Shown here in pieces: positions 28,947 to 38,652 of a DNA stretch of 64,000 nt. The notes below the pieces were generated by a model. It ran no database searches. It had not been told where the DNA came from and saw nothing but the letters and a program-made list of their open reading frames with translations. Both the position numbers and the translations under genes were made by a program. This DNA is from Gilliamella sp. App6-5 (lineage in GTDB: Bacteria > Pseudomonadota > Gammaproteobacteria > Enterobacterales > Orbaceae): assembly GCF_001690525.1 (NCBI RefSeq), contig NZ_LZGT01000041.1, positions 106,585-170,584 on the forward strand, in the 5' to 3' direction. Each line of letters opens with the position of its first letter. Within the stretch, counting starts at the first letter, position 1.

Positions 28947-29362
28947 ATAATCTTCTATGCATTAATACCGAAAAAATATATCAATATTATCAAGTTTTTA
29001 TCAATGTTCATAATGGTAGAACTTGTCATTATAAATAGTAGACCAATCATCTGGATAAAAATACGATCAACACTTGATCAATCTGAAATGGGTACAGTTA
29101 ATTATGATTATCCCATTGCTTTACTGAATCAGTATTATAGGTTCGAATTGCATAATCTATAATATACATTTGTTTTACATAGGGATAGTTTATCTTATTG
29201 AGGCTTATTTCTTTAAAAAACATCAATATTATGTCAATTAAATTGAATACGACAATTCCCATCTACTCAGCGACGCATACAATGATAGATATGAACCATC
29301 TTTTAAAATCATCAAAAAACGTTATATCCAAGTTATTTAAAAAATCTAATACTTGCTTTTAA
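28947..29362. other. Spacer without recognisable genes
   Basis: After the tRNA pair about 415 AT-rich bases show no convincing frame on either strand. The frame that overlaps tRNA-Gly is an artefact of the tRNA. I see no repeat or clear regulatory site. Confidence 0.4.
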
Positions 29363-29928
29363 TTAATCTTCCCTATCTACCGATTTATTATTTAGCAAAT
29401 CTGGCATAAGGTTAAGAGCATCTTGTTGAATTTGTTTATGCAGACGTTGATGATTTTTGTATATCACACTAATATTAAGCAATCTTTCAAATAGTACCAT
29501 TAGCTTATTGGTTAAAGATGCCTTATCAAGATGATCTTCAAGCTTTAAAAGAATCAGATTTCGAATGAATTCTTTATGTTCGGTAACGATATCCGATATG
29601 CTGGGCAATCTTCATACATTTCTTCCGTTGCTCGCTTAAATAAGCAACCGTTAAAATTCTCTTCGCAAGACCACTTTCCGTGCCACTCAAATATTTTTAC
29701 AATTGTATCCTTTGCACTGAGACCTAAGATAACTTCATTAGGCTTTGCTTTGAATCTTGAATCTCCATATTTTAATACTTCAATTATTAGTTTGTCTTTA
29801 CCACCAAAGTTATTATATAAGGTGGTTTTAGAGCAACTAGATTTATCTCTTATTTCATCGACGCCAACTTTAGCAATACCATTTTGATAAAAGGGTTTTT
29901 CAGCTGTTTCGATGATTCGTTTGTACAT
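29363..29928 (-). pseudogene. TetR/AcrR family regulator, frameshifted
   Basis: The N-terminal frame (start 29928) has a TetR helix-turn-helix (GIAKVGVDEIRDKSSCSKTT, about 19-38, then LYNNFGGKDKLI). It continues to the family's ligand domain up to EEMYEDCP. The C-terminal frame (29608 downward) resumes with SDIVTEHKEFIRNLILLKLE, the expected continuation. The frames overlap at 29554-29608 and differ by one base. A single indel near 29600-29620 therefore splits the gene. It lies head to head with the HPP membrane gene, a typical regulator/target layout; both are broken. Confidence 0.7.
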
Positions 29929-30023
29929 TTTTTCAAAATTAAGCTACCTAAATAAATTACAAGATGAACAGAACTGTACAATTTTATTGAATTATCCATT
30001 ATAACGAAACAAGACAAATAACT

Positions 30024-30561
30024 AATGAAACTCTTCTTTTTTGGGGGGGGAGAAATTACCTAGTAAACCCAAATTACTTGATTTGGTACAAGGATTGTTA
30101 GGCGGTTTTTTGGTAATTTTAACGCTAGAGTATTTGACAACATACTCTGCTAGCTATTTTATCATGGCTCCTTTGGAGCTTTGTGTGTTATTTTATTTGC
30201 AGTTTCTCAGTCTCCTTTGGCGCAGCCTAGGAATGTTATCTTTGGGCATTTAATATCGGTGCTTATCGGCTTATTATTTTTAAAGTTACTCGGTGACTCA
30301 GCATTAGTTACCGCCTTGGCTGTGGGATGTGCCATTGCAGCAATGAAGTTCTTTCGATGTGTGCATTCGCCAGCTGGCGCTAATCCGTTAGTCATATTAT
30401 TAACAGCAAGTCAAGTTCATTATGATTTTAGCTTCTTACTATTTCCGGTGTTATCGGGCTCTGTCGCCTTAGCCACTATTGCGTACATTGTTAATAATCT
30501 TACTGGAAAAAACAAGTGGCTACTCTATTGGTTTGCGTTTTTTAATAGTAAAAGTTCATAA
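30024..30561 (+). pseudogene. HPP-family membrane protein, two frameshifts, poly-G at start
   Basis: The text PKLLDLVQGLLGGFLVILTLEYL, then (new frame) VILFAVSQSPLAQPRNVIFG, then RCVHSPAGANPLVILL is that of the HPP family (four membrane spans), linked to nitrite or related transport in some bacteria. From ATG 30024 the sequence T6-G8 (G at 30043-30050) leads to a stop at TAG 30060; with seven G the frame would enter the HPP frame. A second break at about 30170 (CCTTTGGAGC where one more T restores FGA) separates the two halves. Neither half is functional alone. Sequencing error in the G run cannot be excluded. Confidence 0.7.
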
Positions 30562-31099
30562 ATGAGAGTAAATGACTAACATCATATTTTAATTTAAATA
30601 AATAGTTAACTTTATCGAACCAGATCGCAATTCGATGTAAACAAAGATTATCATAAATGGTGTTGCTAATTCAATGGTAGGTATTCTAAGGGAGGAAGAC
30701 AATGTATTAGCCGTTGTTGCTTTGAATAATGTGCAAATGATTGCCCGCATAATGCTAGCGAGTTTTTAAGTAATGATTAATCGTATTTTATCCATTACAA
30801 TCGTTTAATATCTCATCATGCCAAATTCGCATTACATAATAGAAATTAGTTATTGCAATCAAAGCAATAATCTTATTATTTATTCAAATTTTATAGTACA
30901 ATACAATTAATTATTTATCATAATAGTCATGCATTGTTTTAGATTTTCCTATGAAAAATAGACATGGAATGATTGTCAATCAAACAAAAGTTACACTGAT
31001 TTTTACATAAATTATTACCCGTTTCGATACAGAAGTTTCTATTTAATTCTGCATTTGGAATTGTAGTTCAACCTATAATGTTTAGCTTGGAGAAAGGAA
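30562..31099. other. Spacer without recognisable genes
   Basis: A 538-base AT-rich stretch between the HPP remnant and the DUF421 gene. A short protein-like string (MVGILREEDNVLAVVALNN, about 30675-30768) has no ribosome-site support or known family. Nothing else is visible. Confidence 0.35.
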
Positions 31100-31750
31100 A
31101 TGTATTTATTAGAAATGGCACCAAAATTTTTGTTAGCGTTAATTATTTTACTTGTTTATGTGAAGTTGTCAGGCAAAAGCCAAATTGCACCAATGTCACA
31201 GCTTGATCAGGTGGGTAGTATGGTCATTGGTGCGCTGGTTGGGGGTGCGTTACTTAGCCCGACAGTATCGCCTTGGGAAGCTGCTGGGTTAGTGGCTATT
31301 TGGGCTGGTCTACTTGTTTTAATTCGTTTTATCAAATCTAAAAACTCACGCTTACGCGATGCCATAGATGGTGAACCAATCCAATTAGTGAAAAGTGGCC
31401 ATTTAATCACGGATAATTTTATAAAAGCCAACTTACCGGTAAGAGATTTTGAAACTTTAGTGAATATACAAGGTATAGCTTCATTTGATGAATTAAAAGA
31501 AGTTTGGTATGAACTCAATGGTTCTTTAACCATTATCAAAAAAGGCGATAAAGATATCGCTGTACTCATCATTGAAAATGGTGCAATTAGTCAGGATAAT
31601 CTTAAGCAGCTTAATAAAGATGAAGATTGGGTTAAATGCGAAATTTCAAAACAAGGATATGAAAAAATTGATGATATTTTTTGTGCTGAATGGTTTGATA
31701 ATAAATTGATTATTTATCCTTATGATGCGGTACGTGAAGGTAAAAAATAA
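31100..31750 (+). CDS. DUF421/YetF-type membrane protein
   Basis: In 216 residues it has three N-terminal membrane spans (about 7-22, 38-55 and 60-78) and a cytosolic two-lobed domain (about 90-205) with IDGEPIQLVKSGHLI and DELKEVWYELN. This is the DUF421/YetF layout. The segment KLSGKSQIAPMSQLDQV is the family's conserved first loop. Function of the family is not known; membrane-associated stress or spore roles are reported for some members. GAGAAAGGAAA precedes the ATG. A terminator follows the stop. Confidence 0.8.
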   Translation: MYLLEMAPKFLLALIILLVYVKLSGKSQIAPMSQLDQVGSMVIGALVGGALLSPTVSPWEAAGLVAIWAGLLVLIRFIKSKNSRLRDAIDGEPIQLVKSGHLITDNFIKANLPVRDFETLVNIQGIASFDELKEVWYELNGSLTIIKKGDKDIAVLIIENGAISQDNLKQLNKDEDWVKCEISKQGYEKIDDIFCAEWFDNKLIIYPYDAVREGKK

Positions 31751-31760
31751 TCATTTTTTA

Positions 31761-31783
31761 GGGTGGATTAGGTCCACCCATTT
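31761..31783. terminator. Terminator between the DUF421 gene and ybiI
   Basis: GGGTGGA (31761-31767) pairs perfectly with TCCACCC (31773-31779) around TTAGG, followed by ATTTT. The two neighbouring genes converge, and T residues also precede it, so it may work both ways. Confidence 0.7.
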
Positions 31784-31813
31784 TAGCTCAATTAATTTAG
31801 AACCATCGACTAA

Positions 31814-32086
31814 TTAACGCAGTTGGCTATCTTTACTGCCACGGCGATTATATAAGTTTGATACCTTAGTTAATTGCTTATCGATTTCTTGCTGGCAAGA
31901 CAGACAATATTGCACTCCGGGTAATGCTGCTTTTCTGGCTTCGGCAATAGGTTCTCCACATGCAATACAAAAATCAGCGCTAGTGGTACCGTGATTTACT
32001 TGCCTTCTTGCGTTTTCAATAGCATCGGCAATTGTTCCTTCGATTTGTTGATTAACGGCATCGTCAGATGCCCATCCACTCGCCAT
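31814..32086 (-). CDS. ybiI: DksA/TraR-type zinc-finger protein YbiI
   Basis: The 90-residue protein has a four-cysteine zinc finger, CIACGEPI (about 40-43) and YCLSC (about 60-64), in the DksA/TraR C4 arrangement. An N-terminal segment of the YbiI type comes before it (MASGWASDDAVNQQIEGTI). It lacks the long coiled coil of DksA. By analogy it may contact RNA polymerase; this is not shown for YbiI. AGGAGCTTCC-like purines lie upstream on the minus strand. Confidence 0.85.
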   Translation of the reverse strand: MASGWASDDAVNQQIEGTIADAIENARRQVNHGTTSADFCIACGEPIAEARKAALPGVQYCLSCQQEIDKQLTKVSNLYNRRGSKDSQLR

Positions 32087-32254
32087 AAAAGGAAGCTCCT
32101 ATAACTGAAATAGTATGTTGTTGACATAGTGTTTTTTTTAATTATTTCAAGTAATATAGCCAATAAATAATCAAAAAATGACGTTATTGATTATATTGTT
32201 ACTGGGTAAGCATTCGTGTATTTAATTTAACATTATCAAAATACGGAGGTTTTT

Positions 32255-32794
32255 ATGCAGCAATATGAACAAGCAACATTTGCCGGCGGTTGTTTTTGGT
32301 GTATGGTAAAACCCTTTGATCAGTATGAGGGGGTGATCAAGGTTGTTTCGGGGTATACTGGTGGGCATGTTGCAAACCCAACCTACCAACAAGTCTGTTC
32401 GGGCACAACCGGACATACCGAAGCGGTTCAAATCACGTTTGATCCCAAACTAATTAGTTATAAAAAGCTTTTAGATATCTTTTGGCAACAAATTGATCCA
32501 ACCGATTCTCAAGGTCAATTTGCTGATCGGGGGAATTCTTATCGTCCAGCGATTTTTTACCATGACGAATTTCAGCATAAACAAGCATTAGCGTCTAAAC
32601 AAACTTTGCAAGAAAGTGGACGATTTAATAAGCCAATTGGTGTTGCGATAGAGCCTGCGGTGGCTTTTTATCCGGCTGAGGATTATCACCAAAGTTATTA
32701 TACCAAACAGCTTCAACACTATAACCAATATTACAAATTATCAGGGCGATCTGAATTTTTTGCTCAACATTGGCAAAAATCAGATAAAGGATGA
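32255..32794 (+). CDS. msrA: Methionine sulfoxide reductase A
   Basis: MsrA reduces the S-epimer of methionine sulfoxide in proteins, using thioredoxin. The 179 residues show the catalytic GGCFWCM (Cys about 13), [25 protein letters not shown] and a [15 protein letters not shown] segment. There is no signal peptide and the N-terminus is short, so it should be cytosolic. ACGGAGG lies upstream. It heads an operon with a b561 haem protein and msrB. Confidence 0.95.
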   Translation: MQQYEQATFAGGCFWCMVKPFDQYEGVIKVVSGYTGGHVANPTYQQVCSGTTGHTEAVQITFDPKLISYKKLLDIFWQQIDPTDSQGQFADRGNSYRPAIFYHDEFQHKQALASKQTLQESGRFNKPIGVAIEPAVAFYPAEDYHQSYYTKQLQHYNQYYKLSGRSEFFAQHWQKSDKG

Positions 32795-32801
32795 ATTAAT
32801 A

Positions 32802-33329
32802 ATGCAAAACTATCCACAATACAGTAGCAAACAAAAATGGATCCATTGGCTAACATTGATACTCATTGTATTAGCATTTTTGTTGGTGACATTTAACGTG
32901 ACCTTATCACGCTATGTGGGGGGCAAGTTTACCCTTTGTATATTGCACAAATCTTTTGGCTTAGTGATTTTTGTAATCACATTATGGCGCTTTGTTGTGA
33001 TTAAAAAAGAAGGTGTGCCTGATGTCTTACCAAAAGATCAAAAGTTACAACGCGCATTATCAAAATCGGTACAAGGATTTATTTATATTTTATTACTGAT
33101 AGTACCGGCCTCTGGATATTTGATGAGTAGTCATTCACTAAATGTATTTGACATCTTATCTATTCCTGCGCTTGATATGCCTAATATGTATTATCACTTT
33201 TTTCATACTGTCCATAAAGTTAGCTCATATTTATTAGCTATGTTACTTATTTTACATATAGCTGGCGCCTTATATCATTATTTTTGGATTAAAGATAAAG
33301 TATTGCAATCTATGTTAAGCCGTGATTAA
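32802..33329 (+). CDS. Cytochrome b561 family protein
   Basis: This is a four-helix membrane haem protein of the prokaryotic b561 (CybB) family, 175 residues. Membrane spans lie at about 15-33, 50-66, 84-104 and 140-160. Likely haem ligands are His in QKWIHWLTL, His in CILHKSFGL and late His residues in FHTVHKVSSYLLAMLLILHIAGALYHYF. I start at ATG 32802 (AAAGGA upstream, just after the msrA stop); a longer frame runs back into msrA. Such proteins pass electrons from quinol. Placement between msrA and msrB suggests, but does not show, a role in periplasmic redox repair. Confidence 0.87.
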   Translation: MQNYPQYSSKQKWIHWLTLILIVLAFLLVTFNVTLSRYVGGKFTLCILHKSFGLVIFVITLWRFVVIKKEGVPDVLPKDQKLQRALSKSVQGFIYILLLIVPASGYLMSSHSLNVFDILSIPALDMPNMYYHFFHTVHKVSSYLLAMLLILHIAGALYHYFWIKDKVLQSMLSRD

Positions 33330-33374
33330 TCACCATTAATTAAAACAAACAACATTAAATAACGAAGGTGACTT

Positions 33375-33818
33375 ATGAATAAAACAATGAAAGAAAAAGC
33401 ACTATCCATATTAACACCTATGCAATATCATGTTACTCAAAAAAATGGGACAGAACCCCCATTCGAAAACGAATTTTATGCCAACCAGCAAGATGGGCTA
33501 TATGTTGATATCGTATCTGGCGAACCGTTATTTACTTCGTTAGATAAATTTGATTCGGGCTGTGGCTGGCCAAGCTTTACCAAACCAATAGAAAAGGGCA
33601 ATATTATTGAAAAAAAGGATACTAGCTTTGGTATGCGACGTACCGAGGTGCGATCTGCAAATGCTGATTCTCATCTTGGCCATGTCTTTAATGATGGACC
33701 AAAAGCCTTAGGAGGATTACGTTATTGCATCAACTCGGCATCTTTACGATTTATACCTAAAGATGAACTTGAAGATGCCGGTTATGGGCAGTATTTAAAA
33801 CTATTTGATAAAGAATAA
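33375..33818 (+). CDS. msrB: Methionine sulfoxide reductase B
   Basis: MsrB reduces the R-epimer of methionine sulfoxide. The 147-residue protein shows SGCGWPSF (about 61-68), [22 protein letters not shown] and the catalytic Cys in [16 protein letters not shown]. The two CxxC pairs that bind structural zinc in many MsrB proteins are absent, so it is the zinc-free form. No signal peptide. Third gene of the msrA-b561-msrB unit, followed by a strong hairpin. Confidence 0.94.
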   Translation: MNKTMKEKALSILTPMQYHVTQKNGTEPPFENEFYANQQDGLYVDIVSGEPLFTSLDKFDSGCGWPSFTKPIEKGNIIEKKDTSFGMRRTEVRSANADSHLGHVFNDGPKALGGLRYCINSASLRFIPKDELEDAGYGQYLKLFDKE

Positions 33819-33853
33819 ATAAACACGGATAGAATAAAAGTAACAAAATAAAA

Positions 33854-33883
33854 AATCCTATCATCTACATGGATGATAGGATT
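33854..33883. terminator. Bidirectional terminator between msrB and lptG
   Basis: AATCCTATCATC (33854-33865) and GATGATAGGATT (33872-33883) make a perfect 12-bp stem. A residues on the left give a T run on the minus strand, so it best serves lptG and can also end the msr operon. Confidence 0.8.
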
Positions 33884-33904
33884 GATATCCTAAGCCGCTT
33901 TATC

Positions 33905-34993
33905 TCAGTTCTTTCGTTTAAATAAGATATAACTAATCAACAAAAACACAAAACTGGTGATAAGTGATCCAATAATAGGGTAAATACCCATGACAATACT
34001 CACTTGAGCAAATAAATTATCGGCAATATAAAACAAAAAGCCAAAGCTGATGCCTATCACCACACGAATCCCCATTGACACGCTACGTAACGGACCAAAG
34101 ATAAACGACAACGCTAGTAACATCATTACCGCAACAGAAACGGGTTTGATGATCTTTTTCCAGAATAGCAAATCGTAATATTTTGTGTCTTGTCCAGAAT
34201 TTTTCAGGTATTGTGAATATTGATAAAGTCCAGATGCCGACAATGAATCAGGGTCAAATGCTACAATACTTAATTTATCAGGGGTAATATTCGTTTTCCA
34301 AGGGATGGAAACCATATTGACGCCAACTACTTTATTGGGCACTGTTAGCTCATTTTTTTCGACTTGCGACAAAGTCCAACTATTGTTTTCATAAACACCA
34401 TAGGCGGCGTGGGTAATGGATAGTAGCTTATTGTCATCGACCGAATAAATATAAACATTAGAAATTGAATTATCGTTATTCACATGCCCAATAAATACAT
34501 AATCATTACCATCTTTTGTCCAAAGACTACCTTGTTCGGCCATTAACGAATTACCATAAAGTTTTTCAGAACGCATATTGCGTGCAGTTTGTTCACTAAC
34601 CGGCGCAATCCATTCACCAATCGCCATGGTAATTAACACTAGTGGTAAAGCGGTTTTCATTACCGCAAACGCAATTTTAAAACGGCTAAAGCCCGAGGTT
34701 TCCATTACAATTAACTCACTGCGTGATGCCAGCAAGCCCAAACCAATTAACGCACCTAACAATGCTGCCATAGGAAAGAATACTTCCAAATCTTTTGGAA
34801 CCATTAACAGGGTATAAATACCCACAGAAAACGCATCATAATCAACTTTAATTTTTCGTAGTTGATCAATAAAACGGATAATACCCGACAAACTAATAAG
34901 TAAAAAAAGGCTAACTCCGATGGTGCTTAATATAGTTTTACCAATATAACGATCTAAAATCGAAAACACGCTTTTCTCCTTAAGATGCCGCAT
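33905..34993 (-). CDS. lptG: LPS export permease LptG
   Basis: This is one of the two membrane subunits of the LptB2FG ABC transporter that extracts lipopolysaccharide from the inner membrane and hands it to LptC/LptA. In 362 residues it has three N-terminal spans (about 17-38, 62-84, 104-122), a periplasmic beta-jellyroll (about 130-265) and three C-terminal spans (about 275-355). Motifs: LDRYIGKTIL at the start and ELIVMETSGFSRFKIA in the coupling helix. The start overlaps the end of lptF by 14 bases. Confidence 0.93.
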   Translation of the reverse strand: MRHLKEKSVFSILDRYIGKTILSTIGVSLFLLISLSGIIRFIDQLRKIKVDYDAFSVGIYTLLMVPKDLEVFFPMAALLGALIGLGLLASRSELIVMETSGFSRFKIAFAVMKTALPLVLITMAIGEWIAPVSEQTARNMRSEKLYGNSLMAEQGSLWTKDGNDYVFIGHVNNDNSISNVYIYSVDDNKLLSITHAAYGVYENNSWTLSQVEKNELTVPNKVVGVNMVSIPWKTNITPDKLSIVAFDPDSLSASGLYQYSQYLKNSGQDTKYYDLLFWKKIIKPVSVAVMMLLALSFIFGPLRSVSMGIRVVIGISFGFLFYIADNLFAQVSIVMGIYPIIGSLITSFVFLLISYILFKRKN

Positions 34994-36083
34994 ATTTTAA
35001 GCGAAGTTTACGCATAAATAAGTTATCCCAACAATTCAAAATTAGCGCTAACACAAAATACCCTAAATTCAAAATATAAAACCATAATTGGGGATCTAAA
35101 CGGCTTTTACCGGCATTGGCTTTAATAGAACTGGCCGACAAAAAGTAAACCAAATACAGCAGTAAAGCCGGTAAAACTTGTGCAAGTCGTCCTTGGCGAG
35201 GGTTAGATACGCTCAATGGAATCACTAAAAATGCCATTAATGGCACTGAAATAATCAACGTTACTCGCCAATAAAATTCAGCGTTGGCTTTAGGTGTATT
35301 AGTGCCTGCCAGCTCAAATAATCCCAATTGTTGAACATCAGTTTTATCTGTATCCTCATTGGTCGACAACACTTTGGGTTTTATTATGCCTAAATAATTA
35401 TTAAAGTGTGAAATTCGAAAATCCTTTAATTGTGCTGTGCCTTCATAACGATTGGCATTTTCAAGGGTGATGATTTGATTACCTTCATTATCATGTCCAG
35501 TCATCCCTTTGTTAGCAATAATAATGGAAGGGCGTTGATTGTTTTTTGGATTGATTTGAGCAATAAACACATTTTCTAAATTACTGTTATCCACATTACC
35601 AATATAAATCACCGAATTACCATCAGGCGTTTGTTGAAATTGCCCAGCTAGCAATCCTGCTAAACTAGGGTTTATTTTAGCATTGGCAAGTAGCTGATCT
35701 TGCTTAATGCTAGACCAAGGACCAAACCAAAGCGAATTGAGTGCCGTTAATATGCTGGTTAAAATACAAAGAAAAAGCACAACTTGATAAGTCAAATTCT
35801 TCTTAACCCCGCAAGCATGCATTGCCACCATTTCGCTGTCAGAATAAAGGCGCCCAAAGGTAACTAATACACCAAGAAAAAGGCTAAGCGGTAAAATAAG
35901 ATCAGCCATATTCGACACCCCCAAAACTAACAACGGCATAATTAAATCACGGGGGATCGAACCATCAATGGCGTTCGACAAAATTCGAATTAATTTTTGA
36001 GAAAAGAAAATTAGCAACAAAATAAACAATATTGCCCCTTGGGTTTTCAATGTCTCTTTAACTAAATATCGACGAATTATCAC
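34980..36083 (-). CDS. lptF: LPS export permease LptF
   Basis: This is the partner of LptG in LptB2FG, with the same six-span plus jellyroll layout in 367 residues. The N-terminus MIIRRYLVKETLKTQGAILF and the coupling-helix text DSEMVAMHACGVKK are typical. First gene of the lptF-lptG unit, divergent from pepA, the order also seen in E. coli. The spacer 36084-36220 holds both promoters. Confidence 0.93.
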   Translation of the reverse strand: MIIRRYLVKETLKTQGAILFILLLIFFSQKLIRILSNAIDGSIPRDLIMPLLVLGVSNMADLILPLSLFLGVLVTFGRLYSDSEMVAMHACGVKKNLTYQVVLFLCILTSILTALNSLWFGPWSSIKQDQLLANAKINPSLAGLLAGQFQQTPDGNSVIYIGNVDNSNLENVFIAQINPKNNQRPSIIIANKGMTGHDNEGNQIITLENANRYEGTAQLKDFRISHFNNYLGIIKPKVLSTNEDTDKTDVQQLGLFELAGTNTPKANAEFYWRVTLIISVPLMAFLVIPLSVSNPRQGRLAQVLPALLLYLVYFLSASSIKANAGKSRLDPQLWFYILNLGYFVLALILNCWDNLFMRKLRLKYAAS

Positions 36084-36220
36084 ATTTTACCTATATATGT
36101 TGGCACAAAATCAGGCTATTATAATCTGATTTGTTTAGTTTTAGTTATCTTTTTGTTGCTATCCAACAATGAATCGATAGAATATTAATAATCTCTACCC
36201 ATTCACAAACGAGAAGCATT

Positions 36221-37702
36221 ATGGAATTTCAAATAAAAAACAGCACTATTATAACCAAACAAAAAACAGAGTGTTTAGTTATTTCAATTGATTCAGGAAA
36301 AAGCCAGTCTGATTTTGTTAAAGGTATCGATAAATCAACTAATGGTTTAGTTAGTGAGCTTATCAAATCAGGCGACATAAGTGGTGAATTGGGTCAAACC
36401 ACTTTGTTATATCCAAACAGTAATAGCTTAAAACAAAAGATCTTATTTGTTGGATGTGGCAAAGCCAAAGCATTTGACTTAACGCAAGCCAAAAAAGCTA
36501 TTCAAGCGGTCATAAAAGAGCTACTTGCTAAAAAAATTAAAAATATTGCATGGGATTTATTTGCATTCAATGAAGTAAATAGCCTTGAAATTGCCAAACA
36601 ACTACCGCAAATTGTGAGTGACATAACTTATCGATTTGATGAATTTAAAACCACGAAAACCCCAGTACCTAGTCTAACTAACGTCACATTATTAACCCAC
36701 GACAAAAAAGCATTATCAGCTTTAAATGATAACTTGTTGCAAGGGCAAATTATTGCCAATGCCATTGCGACAACAAAAACGATTGCCAATATGCCATCAA
36801 ATGTTTGTAATGCAAAATACTTAGCCGAACAAGGCAAACAGCTTGGCAAATTACACTCATCATTAAAAGTTACCTGCCTTGGCGAAAACGAACTGGCAAA
36901 ATTAAAAATGAATGCCTATTTAGCCGTCGGACGCGGATCGCAAAATGAATCAATCATGACAGTGATGGAATATCAAGGCGCTAAAGATAAAAAAGCCCAA
37001 CCATATGTCTTAGTCGGCAAAGGGCTAACGTTTGATTCAGGGGGAATATCCATCAAACCATCTGCTGGCATGGATGAAATGAAATACGACATGTGTGGCG
37101 CGGCGACTGTTTATGGCGTTATGCAAGCAGTAGCTGAACTCAAATTACCTATTAACGTGATTGGCATCATGGCAGGTTGTGAAAATATGCCCGACGGCAA
37201 CAGCTATCGCCCTGGTGACATACTCACCACCATGTCAGGCACCACGGTTGAAGTCATTAACACCGATGCCGAAGGGCGCTTAGTATTGTGTGATGCGTTA
37301 ACTTATGTTGAACGTTACAATCCAAAAACCGTTATTGACATTGCCACTTTAACAGGCGCTTGTATCGTTGCGTTGGGTCATCACTACACCGGGGTAATGG
37401 GTAACAACGACAAGCTAATTGCTCAATTGGTAGCATCTTCCAACAAAGCGGGCGACAAAGCATGGGCTCTGCCTATTGATAGTGAATTCCAAGAACAAAT
37501 CAAATCAACTTGTGCTGATATTGTCAACGCAGGTGGACGTGATGGTGGCACCATTACCGCTGCTTGCTTCTTATCACGCTTTACCGAAAAATATCAATGG
37601 GCACATTTAGATATTGCCGGCACTGCATGGAAGTCGGGTGGCCAAAAAGGCGCAACAGGTCGCCCAGTTGCGATGTTGATTCAATATCTACAAGATCAAT
37701 AA
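36221..37702 (+). CDS. pepA: Leucyl aminopeptidase PepA
   Basis: This M17 dizinc aminopeptidase (493 residues) removes N-terminal residues and in enterobacteria also acts as a DNA-binding accessory factor. The catalytic domain shows VGKGLTFDSGGISIKP (about 267-282) with the first Lys and Asp, MKYDMCGAATV, and NTDAEGRLVLCDALTY (about 347-362) with the bicarbonate-holding Arg. The N-terminal half is the less conserved macro-like domain. GAGAAGC lies before the ATG. holC follows after 16 bases. Confidence 0.94.
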   Translation: MEFQIKNSTIITKQKTECLVISIDSGKSQSDFVKGIDKSTNGLVSELIKSGDISGELGQTTLLYPNSNSLKQKILFVGCGKAKAFDLTQAKKAIQAVIKELLAKKIKNIAWDLFAFNEVNSLEIAKQLPQIVSDITYRFDEFKTTKTPVPSLTNVTLLTHDKKALSALNDNLLQGQIIANAIATTKTIANMPSNVCNAKYLAEQGKQLGKLHSSLKVTCLGENELAKLKMNAYLAVGRGSQNESIMTVMEYQGAKDKKAQPYVLVGKGLTFDSGGISIKPSAGMDEMKYDMCGAATVYGVMQAVAELKLPINVIGIMAGCENMPDGNSYRPGDILTTMSGTTVEVINTDAEGRLVLCDALTYVERYNPKTVIDIATLTGACIVALGHHYTGVMGNNDKLIAQLVASSNKAGDKAWALPIDSEFQEQIKSTCADIVNAGGRDGGTITAACFLSRFTEKYQWAHLDIAGTAWKSGGQKGATGRPVAMLIQYLQDQ

Positions 37703-37718
37703 AACGAGCTAAGATTTT

Positions 37719-38174
37719 ATGAAAAAAGTGATCTTCTATTTGCTTGAAAACGAAACAGAAGCCAACGGATCGGGCATGCTATTTTATGAAAAGCTAGCAT
37801 GCCAAAAGATAGTTAAAGCCTGGCACGCCAAACAGCGCGTGCTAGTTGCTTGTCAAGATCAGACCCAGGCCGAGCGAATAGATGAATATCTTTGGCAACT
37901 CGATACCGCCAGTTTTGTACCACACAATTTAGCTGGCGAAGGCATGAAAGGGGGAGCTCCCGTTGAAATCTGCTGGCCAGAAAAACGCAGTAGTAGCACT
38001 CGCCAGTTGTTGATTAATTTACAAGAACAATTTCCAGAATTTGCTGGTGTTTATCGTGATATTATTGATTTTGTGCCAGTTGATGAACGATTAAAGTCAC
38101 TTGCAAGGGCAAGGTATAAGTTATATAAAGAGGCCGGATTTAATCTTAAAACAATTCCAATCACTTGCGAATAA
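37719..38174 (+). CDS. holC: DNA polymerase III chi subunit HolC
   Basis: Chi, with psi, links the clamp loader to single-strand binding protein. The 151-residue protein has MKKVIFYLLENE, KLACQKIVKAWHAKQRVLVACQDQTQAERIDEYLWQ and FVPHNLAGEG, all chi motifs. The text ends with a family tail (YREIIDFVP-like, then ARYKLYKEAGF). It is co-transcribed with pepA. In many relatives valS follows; here an accessory island follows instead. Confidence 0.92.
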   Translation: MKKVIFYLLENETEANGSGMLFYEKLACQKIVKAWHAKQRVLVACQDQTQAERIDEYLWQLDTASFVPHNLAGEGMKGGAPVEICWPEKRSSSTRQLLINLQEQFPEFAGVYRDIIDFVPVDERLKSLARARYKLYKEAGFNLKTIPITCE

Positions 38175-38419
38175 ATTGGGCGAAGATCTTACTGATTTTC
38201 TTAATAGTTTTTTCTAAAAATCACGAATAAAAAAATCAACATGCTAACTGACTTTTTACGACCAAATTTACGCATTATTCGAATAACTTAAAACTGTACT
38301 AACCATTTTTTATCAATAAATAAAAACAATAAATTAAAAATAACTTATAAAAAAGGGTTTTTAATATCAAAATTTTGTTTGTCTTTTTCCCAACAAGGTT
38401 TATAGTATGTTGGCTTTTA

Positions 38420-38447
38420 GTTTACCGCCGTATAGGTGGTTGAGAAA
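38420..38447. CRISPR. Lone 28-bp type I-F-like CRISPR repeat with leader-like flank
   Basis: A 28-bp unit begins GTTTACCGCCGTATAGG and ends TGGTTGAGAAA. It matches, from memory, the type I-F repeat consensus (begins GTTCACTGCCGTACAGG, ends CAGCTTAGAAA) at most positions and has the same short palindrome. No second repeat follows at a 60-bp period. The 28 bases before it (AACAAGGTTTATAGTATG then TTGGCTTTTA) closely resemble those before the similar repeats at 50265. No cas genes are in the window. It may be a leader with one repeat left after loss of spacers. Confidence 0.55.
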
Positions 38448-38652
38448 GTTACATGATTATTAGATAAAAATTCGCAATCCATCTCGGATGTTGCTACAGA
38501 CGCTATTTATTCCACCAAAATGTTAAAAAGATCGAAATATAATCGATTATTTTGATTGAAAAATCTCTATCATTTCAAAGCTGAACTGTTCTGTTATTTA
38601 CATTTTCTTACAAAAAATCCGCAAAAAAACTAGTCAAGCACTTTTTTGTGGC

